A stretch of 64,000 nt of DNA from Flavobacterium ovatum (GTDB taxonomy: Bacteria; Bacteroidota; Bacteroidia; Flavobacteriales; Flavobacteriaceae): NCBI RefSeq assembly GCF_040703125.1, contig NZ_CP160035.1:3143501-3207500 (forward strand). Reading direction: 5' to 3'. Shown here piece by piece: positions 9,615-20,122 of this stretch. The first letter of the stretch is position 1; each line of letters opens with the position of its first letter. The position numbers were made by a program, and so were the translations under genes. The notes under the pieces were generated by a model. That model saw only the letters and a list, made by a program, of their open reading frames with translations, did not search any database and was not told the DNA's origin.

Positions 9615-9650
9615 AAAAATCCCGTTAATTGTTAAAAAAACGGGATTTTT
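9615..9650 (-). terminator. Intrinsic terminator downstream of gapA
   Basis: A 12-bp perfect stem (9615-9626 with 9639-9650) built on TCCCGTT/AACGGGA, with a 12-nt loop and T-runs on both strands. It lies between the gapA stop and the start of the next minus-strand gene, so it should end the pfkA-gapA transcript. Confidence 0.85.
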
Positions 9651-9673
9651 ATTATAAAATTTCAATCAATTGA

Positions 9674-10693
<1,020 letters not shown>

Positions 10694-10722
10694 TTATTAT
10701 TGTTTATTTTTTTTCTTATGTA

Positions 10723-11709
10723 TTATGTTGACATAATATCTGAAACGCGTAATAATTCAATATCAATTTCTGATTTTGATTTAATAGCTTGTTCCAATGG
10801 TGTCAACTCCACTTTATTATTTTGTAAACCTACCATGTAGTTTGATTTACCTTCCATTAAAGACTCTACAGCCTTCACACCTAAACGGCTCGCCAAAACT
10901 CTGTCAAAACATGAAGGAGAACCTCCTCTTTGCATGTGACCTAAAACAGATACTCTTACATCATATTCAGGCAAATTAGCCTCAACATAATCTTTTAGTT
11001 CAAAAACCGTTTTACCAATTTTATCCCCTTCAGCAATTACAACAATACTAGATGATTTACCTGATGCTTTACTCTTTTTCAAAGACTCTAAAAGTCTATC
11101 TAAACCTAATTTTTCTTCAGGAATCAATATTTCTTCAGCTCCAGCTCCAATTCCTGCATTTAATGCAATATGACCAGCATCTCTACCCATAACCTCTACA
11201 AAGAATAGACGGTTGTGAGAAATAGCGGTATCTCTAATTTTATCAATACATTCTACAACAGTATTTAAAGCAGTATCATAACCAAGTGTATGACTTGTAC
11301 CAAAAATATCGTTATCAATTGTTCCTGGAATTCCAATTATTGGAAAATTATACTCTGAATTAAAAAGTAATCCTCCTGTAAAGGTTCCGTCTCCTCCAAT
11401 TACTACCAAAGCATCAATACCAGCTTTTAGCAATTGTTCGTGTGCTTTTTTACGACCTTCTGTTGTTCTAAATTCAGTTGAACGTGCTGATTTTAAAATA
11501 GTACCTCCTTTATTCACAATATTATTTACTGAACGTGGACCCATTTCGGCAAAATCACCTTCAATCATTCCTTGGTAACCTCTATAAATACCTACACACT
11601 CAATTTTATGATAAGCACAAGTTCTAACAACAGAACGAATAGCAGCATTCATTCCAGGTGAATCACCACCTGAAGTCAAAACTCCTATTTTATTAATCTT
11701 ATTTGACAT
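10723..11709 (-). CDS. pfkA: ATP-dependent 6-phosphofructokinase
   Basis: The committed step of glycolysis: phosphorylation of fructose-6-phosphate. I use the ATG at 11709 (328 residues, MSNKINKIGV) because it gives the normal family length. The open frame reaches 11757, but the extra 16 residues are not PfkA-like. Motifs: TSGGDSPGMNAAIR at 12-25, GGDGT at 105-109, PGTIDND at 128-134 with catalytic D132, and GHMQRGGSP near 250. G at 11033 inside this gene is the left breakpoint of the 18.47-kb duplicated block. This copy spans the breakpoint and is intact. Confidence 0.96.
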   Translation of the reverse strand: MSNKINKIGVLTSGGDSPGMNAAIRSVVRTCAYHKIECVGIYRGYQGMIEGDFAEMGPRSVNNIVNKGGTILKSARSTEFRTTEGRKKAHEQLLKAGIDALVVIGGDGTFTGGLLFNSEYNFPIIGIPGTIDNDIFGTSHTLGYDTALNTVVECIDKIRDTAISHNRLFFVEVMGRDAGHIALNAGIGAGAEEILIPEEKLGLDRLLESLKKSKASGKSSSIVVIAEGDKIGKTVFELKDYVEANLPEYDVRVSVLGHMQRGGSPSCFDRVLASRLGVKAVESLMEGKSNYMVGLQNNKVELTPLEQAIKSKSEIDIELLRVSDIMST

Positions 11710-11942
11710 TGTTTTTAGTTTAAGTCGTAAATTTAAGAAACATATCGCACTTTTCAACCTTATGAAATACTAAATTACTCAACCTCAGTAAATTCAAACG
11801 TTTTCGTTAATAAGTTTTCAAAAAAACAAAAAAAAATCAGTTTAACTAACATAAATCTATTTTTTTCATGTTTAACTAACAATTAATCATAATTTGAAAA
11901 TTTTTAAATAAAAACAACAATCCTGAATTTTCTATCTACAAC

Positions 11943-14900
11943 TTATTCTTCATCAGGTACAATTGCCTCCCTATTGGGTTTTGATTCTACTGGTTTTGGT
12001 TCTTTTTGTTTAGAAAAATTAATGTATTCAGGTGCTAAATTTGAATCTTGAAACTGGTCAATGTATTGAATTGTTGAATTTGACTTTTGATTTTTAAATA
12101 TTTTATTTACCAATTCTCGGAACGTATCAAAATCCACCTCATAAGAAACCCCTAATCCTTGCGTATAACCAATACCTTGTCCTATATAGTTAACATCATT
12201 TTCACGATTAAAGATTCGTAAGTTTAAAGTACCGTCATCATTGACTCTGTATTGTACTTCTAAGTCACCTACAACTGCTGATTCATTGATTCCTCCAAAT
12301 GGAACCCCTACTTTACCATTAATAGTAAATCTTTCATTTATTTTTGAAGAAATAGTAGCTACTACTCTACCATCAGTTTCTTGACCAATACGTTTGTCAG
12401 CTGATACATAATTAAAACCAACTTTAAATTTATCATCATCAGTTCTTATAATCCCTCCTAACAAACTAGAAGCCGTTTCAAACAAACTTCCTGAAAAATC
12501 AGATTGATTCACTCCTTCTGAACTTAAAAAACCTCCTGAAGATAGTAAATACAACGCTTGAGTTTGTCTAACATCCTTATCATATAACTTATATTGAATT
12601 TCAGATTTCAACACATTACTAACGGTAGGGAACTCAATATTAAAATCAGGTTCGGGACTAGCTAAATCTCCCTTAATACCAATAATCACATTCACGGGTA
12701 CTTTTCTATTAAAAGAAGAATTTTCTAAAAGTACCGCCGGATTCGCAATGGTTTTATATACGGCTTCTAAATTCAACTGAGCACGCATTGGATTTCCTTC
12801 CCAAGAAATAGATCCTCCTTTTTTTACATCAAATTTCTTATCAATAAGACCTCCATATTTGAAATTATAAGAACCTTCATAGGCTTGAAAATTCCCCCAC
12901 ATATTGAATTTCCCTAAAGTATTAATTTTGAATAATAACGACCCGTACCCCTTACCTTTCATTCCGTGTCCTGAATTTCGGTCTAAAATCACTTCTACTT
13001 CTGCATCAGGTGTTATATCTAAATCAAACTCTAACTCTAATCCTTTATAATTTCTAGAATTATCTAAAATCCCTTTCTTGATATTACTTTTTTCTTTTGC
13101 ACTTAAAAAATGTAATAGACTATTATCACCAAGGCTTTCTGCTTGATTTATTGGGATTTTCAAAGCAGACCCCTTCTCTGACTTAGCTTCCACTTTTATA
13201 AACAAACCGTTTGTAGGTCCTGTAATACTAGCATTTCCGTCAATAAATGCAGTTCCATAATATGCTGCATCTTCACTATCTTGAGTATCTAGAACTAACA
13301 ATCGTTTGGAATTGATAGCTAAATCTAATTTCCAATCCATAAATTTATCATGCTGAATACTTCCTCTCAATACTCCTTTAGTACCAAATTTAGAATCTGT
13401 GAGTATATTATTTCTTAACAGGAAGCTCTCGTCTAATAAGTCCACTATAGAACCCTCCGCCAATTTATAATCAACATTTAAGTATGGAATTGTTAGTCCT
13501 GCTCCATCTACAAAAAGTCGTCCACTAATTTTAGGCTGATTAACCGTTCCTCCTATATGTGAATTCCCTGAAACAAATCCTCTTATATTTGATAAAACAC
13601 TACCTCCAAGGGAACTTAAAATTCCTAGATTAAATTTATCCAATTTTAAATCCAAATCTAAGGCCGCTTCTTTACCTACAATTGTAAAATTTCCTTTTGC
13701 GTTGAACGATTCTAGATTTTTATTCTCCAAATAGGAATCAATTGAAAATTTTTCCAGGTTTTGGTCTCCTTCAATTTCAAACTTTAAAACCCCTAAATCA
13801 GTTTCGTTAATATTCAAATGATCTATTACCAATGCGGCTGTAGGTTTATATACCGTATTATTTTGAAAAAAATTAACTTCTCCATTTAAATTTCCCTTAA
13901 AAACAAACTTATCATCAGCAGGAGTAATCTTAAACAAATCAACATCTTTAAAACTCAATTTTAAATCTTTGTTGGTTTTACCGCCTGTTTTTCCTTTTAG
14001 AATAATTTCCTGATTTTCATGTGATAAAATAATATTATTGATAGAAAAATTCTTCAATAGCTTATCAAAGACAATTTGATTATCTGCTGTCTCTTTTTCG
14101 TTCAAAAACCATAGATTGTCTTTAATTTTTAATTCAGATTTGCTAATCCCTACAACATTTTCATTTTCCTTATTGATAGTATGGTATAAATTCAAATTGA
14201 AATAATCTTCTCCTTTTGACCCTCCTTTAAACTCTGACCTAAAAAACAAGGTATCTTTATTGGTCACGTTTATCAAACTAAAATCGCGTATTTTATAATA
14301 TTTAGTTTTAATACTATCTAATTCTAAATAAGCATTATACAAAGGATTTTTGTTATCTATTGCAATTCTAATATTATCAAATGTATTATCATCCGCAACA
14401 ATCTTAGGTGAATTAAAATTAAGTTTAAATTCCTGAGAATCTGATTTAATACTCCCCTTAATAACCGTATTTGATCCAATCGTTATATTTGGATAAAATA
14501 TTTCGATGATTTTATTATATACTGAAAAATTAAATTTTAAAAATTGTCCCTTATTAACTGGCTCCGGTTTAAAGTTGGTGTACAAGCTACCGATCGAGTT
14601 CCTAACTAAAACCCCTAACTCACTAAATTTAAACCTCCCTACAATTTCACCTTCAACAATGTCCGGAGAATTTAAGGTAATTGTTCTAATTTTACCTGCA
14701 TCAAAATTAGAATTGATTGAAAAGTCATTGAACGTATAAATATCTTTTTCATTCTGATAAGAGGTGTTTTTAAAATATACATTTCCCTGTAAATTTTCAA
14801 TCGTATTACCATCAACTTGAACAATAACATCCCCTTTAAAATTAGAAATAGTATCATTTACAAAATTCAATTTATGAAAATCAGCATTTCTAACATCTAT

Positions 14901-16373
14901 ATGAAAGTCATATTTACTGTCTTTTTTACTTAAATCGACCAAACCATCAAAATCCATATTTAGATTAGGATCGTCAACATTTACTTTACCTCTATAATAG
15001 GGGGGCTTAAAATTACCATTTACGGCTATATTTCTATAGTTATACTTATTATAATAAATCTTAGAAACTACTCCTTTTACACCCGTATCTAAATATTTTT
15101 TGGTAAAACCAACGCCTTCAATCTCTACATCCATGGTCACTTTACCTAAATCTTTCTCATCAAGAAAAATCCCTAAGTCAAAATCTTTGGTCACTACATT
15201 TCCATTGTATGAAGCTTTATCTATAAAGTCAATTTGATTGATACTCAAGTCTGACTTCACATCTCCGATGTCTGTAATCATTGAAAAATCAGCGTCCAAA
15301 TCGGTGGCGCTCCACTGGATATTACCTTTAATATTGAAGTTTCCAATTCTTTTTAATTCAATAGGTAGTTTTTTTCCTAAAACATTCGGAATCAATTGAA
15401 CTAAATTGTCATAGGAAGAAGATAATTTACTAAGATTAGCATCCATCAAAAAGCGTTGATGCTGTTTCCCCCAAATATTTTTGAAATTGATTGCTCCAAA
15501 TAACCTTGTATTCTTAGAGTCGTATAAACTCAAATTATTCAAGGTCAAGTTATTCAAGGTTCCTTTTACTTTTGTCGCCAAATTAAAAGACAAATCTTTA
15601 CCTAAATCATTGTAAAAAGGTCGAATGTCATTTGACGAAACTAATGACGGATATATTGTACCTTCAAATTTTACTTTGTCGTTGAAATCTGCAAAATCAG
15701 TAATTTTATAACTCAGTACGATATCTGCTTTAATCATGGACTCTTTGGTTTTGATGTCCAAATTCTTGAGTACTATTTGCTTTTTGGTATAACTAAATTT
15801 TGTATTTAATTCAGACACATATACTCCACGATGATCCAAAAACGACATTTTTTTTATTACGGAAGTAACTTCTGGCCCGTATAACTTGAAGTTTATTAAT
15901 AGGGCATTTAACTTGGTAAAATCAACATCTTTGGGAGCTACTCTATTTTCGTCGCTCAAAATAAAATGACTATTTACAATTGTTGCAACATCAGCCTCAA
16001 AAAGAGTATGTTTTCCTGTAGAAGGTTTTCCGTCATCAAAAGATTTTATAAATACATCAATATTAGTATCGTCTTCGTTCTTATAGGTTTTTAAATTAAA
16101 TAATAGGTTTTCTAATCTGATATCACCAAACATCAAATCACCATCTAATAACTTTTTGACATCTAAAATATTTGTATTAAGGATTTCACTGTAAATCAAA
16201 GTATCTTTATGATGGTCTCTAATTAAAACCTCTCTCAATTTAACACCTCCAAAAATATTTATTTTAGCGGTCCCCACATTGATATCAACCCCAAAATCAT
16301 TATTTAAGTTCTGGGTAACATAATGTGCAATTTTAGTTTGAACGAAAGAAGTTGAAAGAGCAATTCCTAACAA
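11943..16373 (-). CDS. TamB-like translocation/assembly (AsmA/DUF490) protein
   Basis: A very large protein (at least 1476 residues) of the TamB type, which bridges inner and outer membranes as a long beta-taco and moves lipids or helps outer-membrane protein assembly. The C-terminal TamB/DUF490 domain (about residues 1090-1440) is recognisable, for example by LLFKINTLGKFNMWGNF and the LEAVYKT strand. The start is uncertain. TTG at 16373 is the only canonical start codon nearby, but the frame stays open to a TAG at 16455-16457, and the added codons encode a basic patch and a hydrophobic anchor (KKIKKYIKIFLS, then LIIGLILLLLLG). A real TamB needs such an anchor, so a non-canonical ATT/ATC start upstream is likely. 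Divergent from tsaD. Confidence 0.88.
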   Translation of the reverse strand: MLGIALSTSFVQTKIAHYVTQNLNNDFGVDINVGTAKINIFGGVKLREVLIRDHHKDTLIYSEILNTNILDVKKLLDGDLMFGDIRLENLLFNLKTYKNEDDTNIDVFIKSFDDGKPSTGKHTLFEADVATIVNSHFILSDENRVAPKDVDFTKLNALLINFKLYGPEVTSVIKKMSFLDHRGVYVSELNTKFSYTKKQIVLKNLDIKTKESMIKADIVLSYKITDFADFNDKVKFEGTIYPSLVSSNDIRPFYNDLGKDLSFNLATKVKGTLNNLTLNNLSLYDSKNTRLFGAINFKNIWGKQHQRFLMDANLSKLSSSYDNLVQLIPNVLGKKLPIELKRIGNFNIKGNIQWSATDLDADFSMITDIGDVKSDLSINQIDFIDKASYNGNVVTKDFDLGIFLDEKDLGKVTMDVEIEGVGFTKKYLDTGVKGVVSKIYYNKYNYRNIAVNGNFKPPYYRGKVNVDDPNLNMDFDGLVDLSKKDSKYDFHIDVRNADFHKLNFVNDTISNFKGDVIVQVDGNTIENLQGNVYFKNTSYQNEKDIYTFNDFSINSNFDAGKIRTITLNSPDIVEGEIVGRFKFSELGVLVRNSIGSLYTNFKPEPVNKGQFLKFNFSVYNKIIEIFYPNITIGSNTVIKGSIKSDSQEFKLNFNSPKIVADDNTFDNIRIAIDNKNPLYNAYLELDSIKTKYYKIRDFSLINVTNKDTLFFRSEFKGGSKGEDYFNLNLYHTINKENENVVGISKSELKIKDNLWFLNEKETADNQIVFDKLLKNFSINNIILSHENQEIILKGKTGGKTNKDLKLSFKDVDLFKITPADDKFVFKGNLNGEVNFFQNNTVYKPTAALVIDHLNINETDLGVLKFEIEGDQNLEKFSIDSYLENKNLESFNAKGNFTIVGKEAALDLDLKLDKFNLGILSSLGGSVLSNIRGFVSGNSHIGGTVNQPKISGRLFVDGAGLTIPYLNVDYKLAEGSIVDLLDESFLLRNNILTDSKFGTKGVLRGSIQHDKFMDWKLDLAINSKRLLVLDTQDSEDAAYYGTAFIDGNASITGPTNGLFIKVEAKSEKGSALKIPINQAESLGDNSLLHFLSAKEKSNIKKGILDNSRNYKGLELEFDLDITPDAEVEVILDRNSGHGMKGKGYGSLLFKINTLGKFNMWGNFQAYEGSYNFKYGGLIDKKFDVKKGGSISWEGNPMRAQLNLEAVYKTIANPAVLLENSSFNRKVPVNVIIGIKGDLASPEPDFNIEFPTVSNVLKSEIQYKLYDKDVRQTQALYLLSSGGFLSSEGVNQSDFSGSLFETASSLLGGIIRTDDDKFKVGFNYVSADKRIGQETDGRVVATISSKINERFTINGKVGVPFGGINESAVVGDLEVQYRVNDDGTLNLRIFNRENDVNYIGQGIGYTQGLGVSYEVDFDTFRELVNKIFKNQKSNSTIQYIDQFQDSNLAPEYINFSKQKEPKPVESKPNREAIVPDEE

Positions 16374-16499
16374 TAGTAAGAGGAGAATTAACCCAATAAT
16401 TAAACTTAAAAATATTTTAATGTACTTTTTGATCTTCTTGATTTTTAATTTTTTCTAAAAACAGGATATTGCACAAAGAAAGAGTCTTTCCTTTCGCAA

Positions 16500-16540
16500 A
16501 AATTCTTTAATTTTGGCTGCGCCGTAAAATTAAAGAATTT
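16500..16540. promoter_or_regulatory. 15-bp perfect inverted repeat between tamB and tsaD
   Basis: Arms 16500-16514 and 16526-16540 are exact reverse complements (AAATTCTTTAATTTT) around an 11-nt GC-rich spacer. The left arm contains TAATTTTG (16508-16515), a match to the Bacteroidetes -7 consensus TAnnTTTG pointing toward tsaD, with TTTC 17 bp upstream as a poor -33. It may be an operator over a divergent promoter or simply a hairpin leader. Confidence 0.55.
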
Positions 16541-16583
16541 AAAATTCGGTTTGTCAAATATAATTCAAAATTTGTGCCTTTTT

Positions 16584-17606
16584 ATGCAAAATCCCGAGGT
16601 TTTTATTCTTGCCATCGAAAGTTCCTGTGATGATACTGCTGCCGCTGTTTTAAATAACGATAAAGTATTGTCAAATGTTGTTGCTAATCAGCTAATTCAT
16701 TCACAATATGGAGGTGTAGTACCTGAACTAGCTTCGAGAGCACACCAACAAAATATTGTTCCCGTAATTGATGCCGCTCTTAAAAAAGCCAATATTCAAA
16801 AAGAACAACTCAGTGCCATTGCTTTTACCCAAGGTCCAGGACTTATGGGTTCACTACTCGTGGGGAGTTCTTTTGCGAAGTCAATGGCTAGTGCATTAAA
16901 CATCCCTTTGATTGCCGTAAATCATATGCATGCACATATTTTAGCCCATTTTATTGATGAAGAAGGCTATGACAAACCAGAATTTCCGTTTTTAGCCTTA
17001 ACCATTAGTGGTGGACATACTCAAATTGTGAGAGTTGAAGGTTTTTTTGATATGACCATAATTGGCGAAACAACTGATGATGCGGTTGGAGAAGCATTTG
17101 ATAAAACTGCAAAAATATTAGGACTTCCCTATCCTGGTGGTCCATTAGTTGATAAAAATGCACAATTAGGAAATCCAATAGCTTTTAAGTTTACCAAGCC
17201 TAAAGTTCCGGGATTGGATTTTAGTTTTTCTGGTCTCAAAACGGCTATTTTGTATTTTATCCAAAAGAAAAAACTTGAGAACGAAAATTTCATTGACGAA
17301 AACATCAATGATATTTGTGCTTCGGTTCAACATACTATCATCGAGATTTTGATGGACAAACTAAAATTAGCTGTCAAAGAAACTGGCATCAATAAAATAG
17401 CAATTGGCGGCGGCGTTTCTGCTAATTCAGGTATTAGAAAAACGCTAAAAGAAGGCGAACAAAAATACGGGTGGAAAACCTATATCCCCAAATTTGAATA
17501 CACCACAGATAATGCTGCAATGATAGGAATTGTAGGTTATCAAAAATATTTAACACAACAATTTGAAACCGCTACAGTTGTTTCAAAAGCACGAATCCAA
17601 TTTTAA
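16584..17606 (+). CDS. tsaD: tRNA threonylcarbamoyladenosine transferase TsaD
   Basis: Transfers the threonylcarbamoyl group to A37 of ANN-decoding tRNAs, working with TsaB and TsaE. I choose the ATG at 16584 (340 residues, MQNPEVFILAIESS). The frame extends to a TTG at 16551, but the extra residues are not part of the family. Motifs: AIESSCDDT near the N-terminus, the metal-binding H114-x3-H118 in NHMHAHILAH, LTISGGHTQ near 139-147, GGVSAN around 280, and TDNAAMIG near the C-terminus. It is 3 bp upstream of rsmE on the same strand. Confidence 0.95.
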   Translation: MQNPEVFILAIESSCDDTAAAVLNNDKVLSNVVANQLIHSQYGGVVPELASRAHQQNIVPVIDAALKKANIQKEQLSAIAFTQGPGLMGSLLVGSSFAKSMASALNIPLIAVNHMHAHILAHFIDEEGYDKPEFPFLALTISGGHTQIVRVEGFFDMTIIGETTDDAVGEAFDKTAKILGLPYPGGPLVDKNAQLGNPIAFKFTKPKVPGLDFSFSGLKTAILYFIQKKKLENENFIDENINDICASVQHTIIEILMDKLKLAVKETGINKIAIGGGVSANSGIRKTLKEGEQKYGWKTYIPKFEYTTDNAAMIGIVGYQKYLTQQFETATVVSKARIQF

Positions 17607-17609
17607 GCT

Positions 17610-18320
17610 ATGCAATTATTTTACAATATTGACCTAAACGAATCTACAGAAAGCTTTTCTTTTGACAAAGAAGAAAGCAGGCACATCATTAAAGTATTGC
17701 GGAAAAAAGATGGTGATATACTACACGTTACCAATGGATTAGGACTTTTATTTGAAACTAAAATTAATTTGGCCTCCGATAATAAATGTACGGTTGATAT
17801 TTTATCTTTCACAAAAAAAGAACCTTCTAAATATCATTTGCATTTGGCAGTAGCCCCTACCAAAATGAACGATCGATTTGAATGGTTTTTGGAAAAAGCA
17901 ACTGAAATAGGTATTCATGAAATTACACCAATTATTTGTGATCGTTCTGAAAGAAAAGTGATCAATCAAGATCGTTATGAGAAAATAATCTTATCGGCTT
18001 TAAAACAAGCTAACGAGCTTTATTTACCCAAATTAAACCCTGCCATTTCATTTAAAGATTTTGTTGGTCAAACAGAAAAAAAAGGCCTTCAATTAATTGC
18101 TCATTGCGAAGAAACGGATAAAAAAACACTTAAATCTATTTTGAAACCAAATGAAGATGTCACCATGCTGATAGGACCTGAGGGAGATTTTTCAGATAAA
18201 GAAATCCAACTAGCATTAGAGAATAACTTCCAAGCCGTATCTTTGGGAAATACTAGATTACGAACTGAAACAGCTGCAATGGTAGCCTGTCATAGTATTG
18301 CTTTTTTTAATGAGAATTAA
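17610..18320 (+). CDS. rsmE: 16S rRNA (uracil1498-N3)-methyltransferase
   Basis: A 236-residue SPOUT-class methyltransferase of the usual RsmE size, methylating U1498 of 16S rRNA. An N-terminal PUA-like domain (HIIKVLRKKDGD around 26-37) precedes the knotted SAM-binding domain. Its signatures are KATEIGIHEITP near 92-103, IGPEGDF around 192-198, and LGNTRLRTETA near 214-224. It is packed 3 bp after tsaD and 5 bp before the DUF4159 gene, forming a small translation/envelope operon. Confidence 0.95.
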   Translation: MQLFYNIDLNESTESFSFDKEESRHIIKVLRKKDGDILHVTNGLGLLFETKINLASDNKCTVDILSFTKKEPSKYHLHLAVAPTKMNDRFEWFLEKATEIGIHEITPIICDRSERKVINQDRYEKIILSALKQANELYLPKLNPAISFKDFVGQTEKKGLQLIAHCEETDKKTLKSILKPNEDVTMLIGPEGDFSDKEIQLALENNFQAVSLGNTRLRTETAAMVACHSIAFFNEN

Positions 18321-18325
18321 ATCAG

Positions 18326-18964
18326 ATGAAAAAAATCTATTTCGTTTTTCTTTTTCTGTCCTTGAACATTTTTGCTCAAGAAATTGCCTTATTGAAATAT
18401 AGTGGCGGTGGTGATTGGTATGCAAATCCCACTTCATTGCCTAATTTAATTCAATTTTGCAACACCAACATTAACACCACTTTAAAAACAAAACCAGCAA
18501 CTGTAGAACCAGGAAGCCCCAATCTTTTTACGTACCCATTTATTCATTTGACAGGTCATGGAAATGTGGTTTTTAGTGATGCCGAAGTAAAAAACCTTCA
18601 GGATTACTTAAACTCTGGTGGTTTTTTACACATTGACGATAATTATGGTTTAGACCAATATATTCGAAAAGAAATCAAAAAATTGTTTCCTAATACAGCC
18701 TTAATAGAAATTCCGGCAACGCATTTAATTTTTCAAAAGCCGTATGCTTTTCCGAATGGTTTACCTAAAATTCACGAACATGATGGCAAACGACCACAAG
18801 CTTTTGGAATATTTGTAAAAAGTAGATTAGTCTTACTATACACTTATGAGTGCGACTTAGGAGATGGTTGGGAAAATCCCGAAGTCAATAATGACCCACT
18901 TTCCGTTCGAGAAAAAGCGTTGAAAATGGGTGCCAATATTATACATTATATATTCAACAACTAG
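18326..18964 (+). CDS. Secreted DUF4159 family protein
   Basis: A 212-residue protein with a clear signal peptide (residues 1-17, ending FAQ). The rest matches DUF4159: LLKYSGGGDWYANP near the start, LTGHGNVVFS around 76-85, and GGFLHIDDNYG around 98-108. The latter resembles the glutamine-amidotransferase-like fold of the family. It is probably periplasmic. Function is unknown. It follows rsmE by 5 bp. Confidence 0.85.
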   Translation: MKKIYFVFLFLSLNIFAQEIALLKYSGGGDWYANPTSLPNLIQFCNTNINTTLKTKPATVEPGSPNLFTYPFIHLTGHGNVVFSDAEVKNLQDYLNSGGFLHIDDNYGLDQYIRKEIKKLFPNTALIEIPATHLIFQKPYAFPNGLPKIHEHDGKRPQAFGIFVKSRLVLLYTYECDLGDGWENPEVNNDPLSVREKALKMGANIIHYIFNN

Positions 18965-18968
18965 ACTA

Positions 18969-18995
18969 GACTAATTTAATTTTTAGTCGGTTTTT
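18969..18995 (+). terminator. Weak terminator-like hairpin after the DUF4159 gene
   Basis: GACTAA (18969-18974) pairs with TTAGTC (18983-18988) over an 8-nt loop and is followed by GGTTTTT. The stem is short and AT-rich, so this is only suggestive of termination before the AI-2E family gene. Confidence 0.35.
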
Positions 18996-19028
18996 AAACT
19001 ACATTTGAATCCATATCTATCCCTTTTT

Positions 19029-20120
19029 ATGATTACATCTAAAATAATTGCAAACGGAATTTTGAAAGCTATTGCTTTTTTAATCATCACATGTTTAGTA
19101 CTTTTCTTTTTGTACCAAATTCAGACCGTCATTCTCTATCTTGTAATTTCGTTAATCCTTTGTTTAATAGCCAATCCCTTTGTTTCTTTCTTAAAAAAAA
19201 GACTGAAATTTAATAATACCATGGCGACTGTTGCAACACTTATATTATTCATTTCATTACTTATAGGTTTTGTCCTTTTATTTGTACCACTAATCATATC
19301 ACAAGCAGAAAATTTATCCTTATTGGATACTAATTTACTCCAAAATCAATTTATTGTTATCGAAAAAAACATAGAGAATTATTTCAATATCAATCACATC
19401 AATTTAGAAGAACTATTGAAAGAATCAAACTTATCTTCTAAAATCAACTATAACTATTTTACAGATTTCATCAATTCAATCTTAAACCTCATTGCTAGTT
19501 TTGGAATGGGATTAGCGTCCGTTTTTTTTATCACTTTTTTCTTCCTGAAAGACCAATTACTATTTAAAGAAAAAGCTAAAATGATTCTTCCTGATGAGAA
19601 TGAAGATAAAATCTTAAATTCTATCGAAAAGACTAACCAACTATTAACACGTTATTTTATTGGTTTATTGATCCAATTGACAGCTGTATTTGTCATGTAT
19701 TTGATTGTTCTTTTAATCTTTAATTCAAAAAATGCTTTTATCATTGCGTTTTTATGTGCCTTACTAAATATCATACCTTATATAGGACCAATCATAGGAA
19801 CTGTTTTAGCTGCTATTCTAACTTTAATTGGCGGAATAGGGACTGATTTTAGAACTGAAATGCTTCCTACGACGATTTATATTGTTATTGGTTTTTTAAT
19901 CGTTCAAGTGATTGATAACAACATCAACCAACCGATTATTTTCTCAAAAAGTGTCAAATCTCATCCTTTAGAAATTTTCTTAGTAATCCTTATTAGTGGA
20001 ATTACATTTGGTGTTTTTGGAATGGTAGTGGCAATTCCTATTTATACAATATTGAAAGTAGTATTGAAAGAATTCTTTCCTAAGAATAAAATAGTCTCTG
20101 TTTTAACCGAAAATATTTAG
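19029..20120 (+). CDS. AI-2E family transporter (PerM/YdiK-like permease)
   Basis: An integral membrane protein of 363 residues from the ATG at 19029. A TTG at 19005 would add eight residues. It has the family plan: two to three N-terminal helices, a polar extracytoplasmic segment (about 85-145), then four to five helices with the conserved NIIPYIGPIIG motif and a C-terminal VVAIPIYTILKVVLKEFF. Members have been linked to autoinducer-2 export or ion/proton exchange, and the substrate here is unknown. It ends 2 bp before the next gene. Confidence 0.9.
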   Translation: MITSKIIANGILKAIAFLIITCLVLFFLYQIQTVILYLVISLILCLIANPFVSFLKKRLKFNNTMATVATLILFISLLIGFVLLFVPLIISQAENLSLLDTNLLQNQFIVIEKNIENYFNINHINLEELLKESNLSSKINYNYFTDFINSILNLIASFGMGLASVFFITFFFLKDQLLFKEKAKMILPDENEDKILNSIEKTNQLLTRYFIGLLIQLTAVFVMYLIVLLIFNSKNAFIIAFLCALLNIIPYIGPIIGTVLAAILTLIGGIGTDFRTEMLPTTIYIVIGFLIVQVIDNNINQPIIFSKSVKSHPLEIFLVILISGITFGVFGMVVAIPIYTILKVVLKEFFPKNKIVSVLTENI

Positions 20121-20122
20121 CT

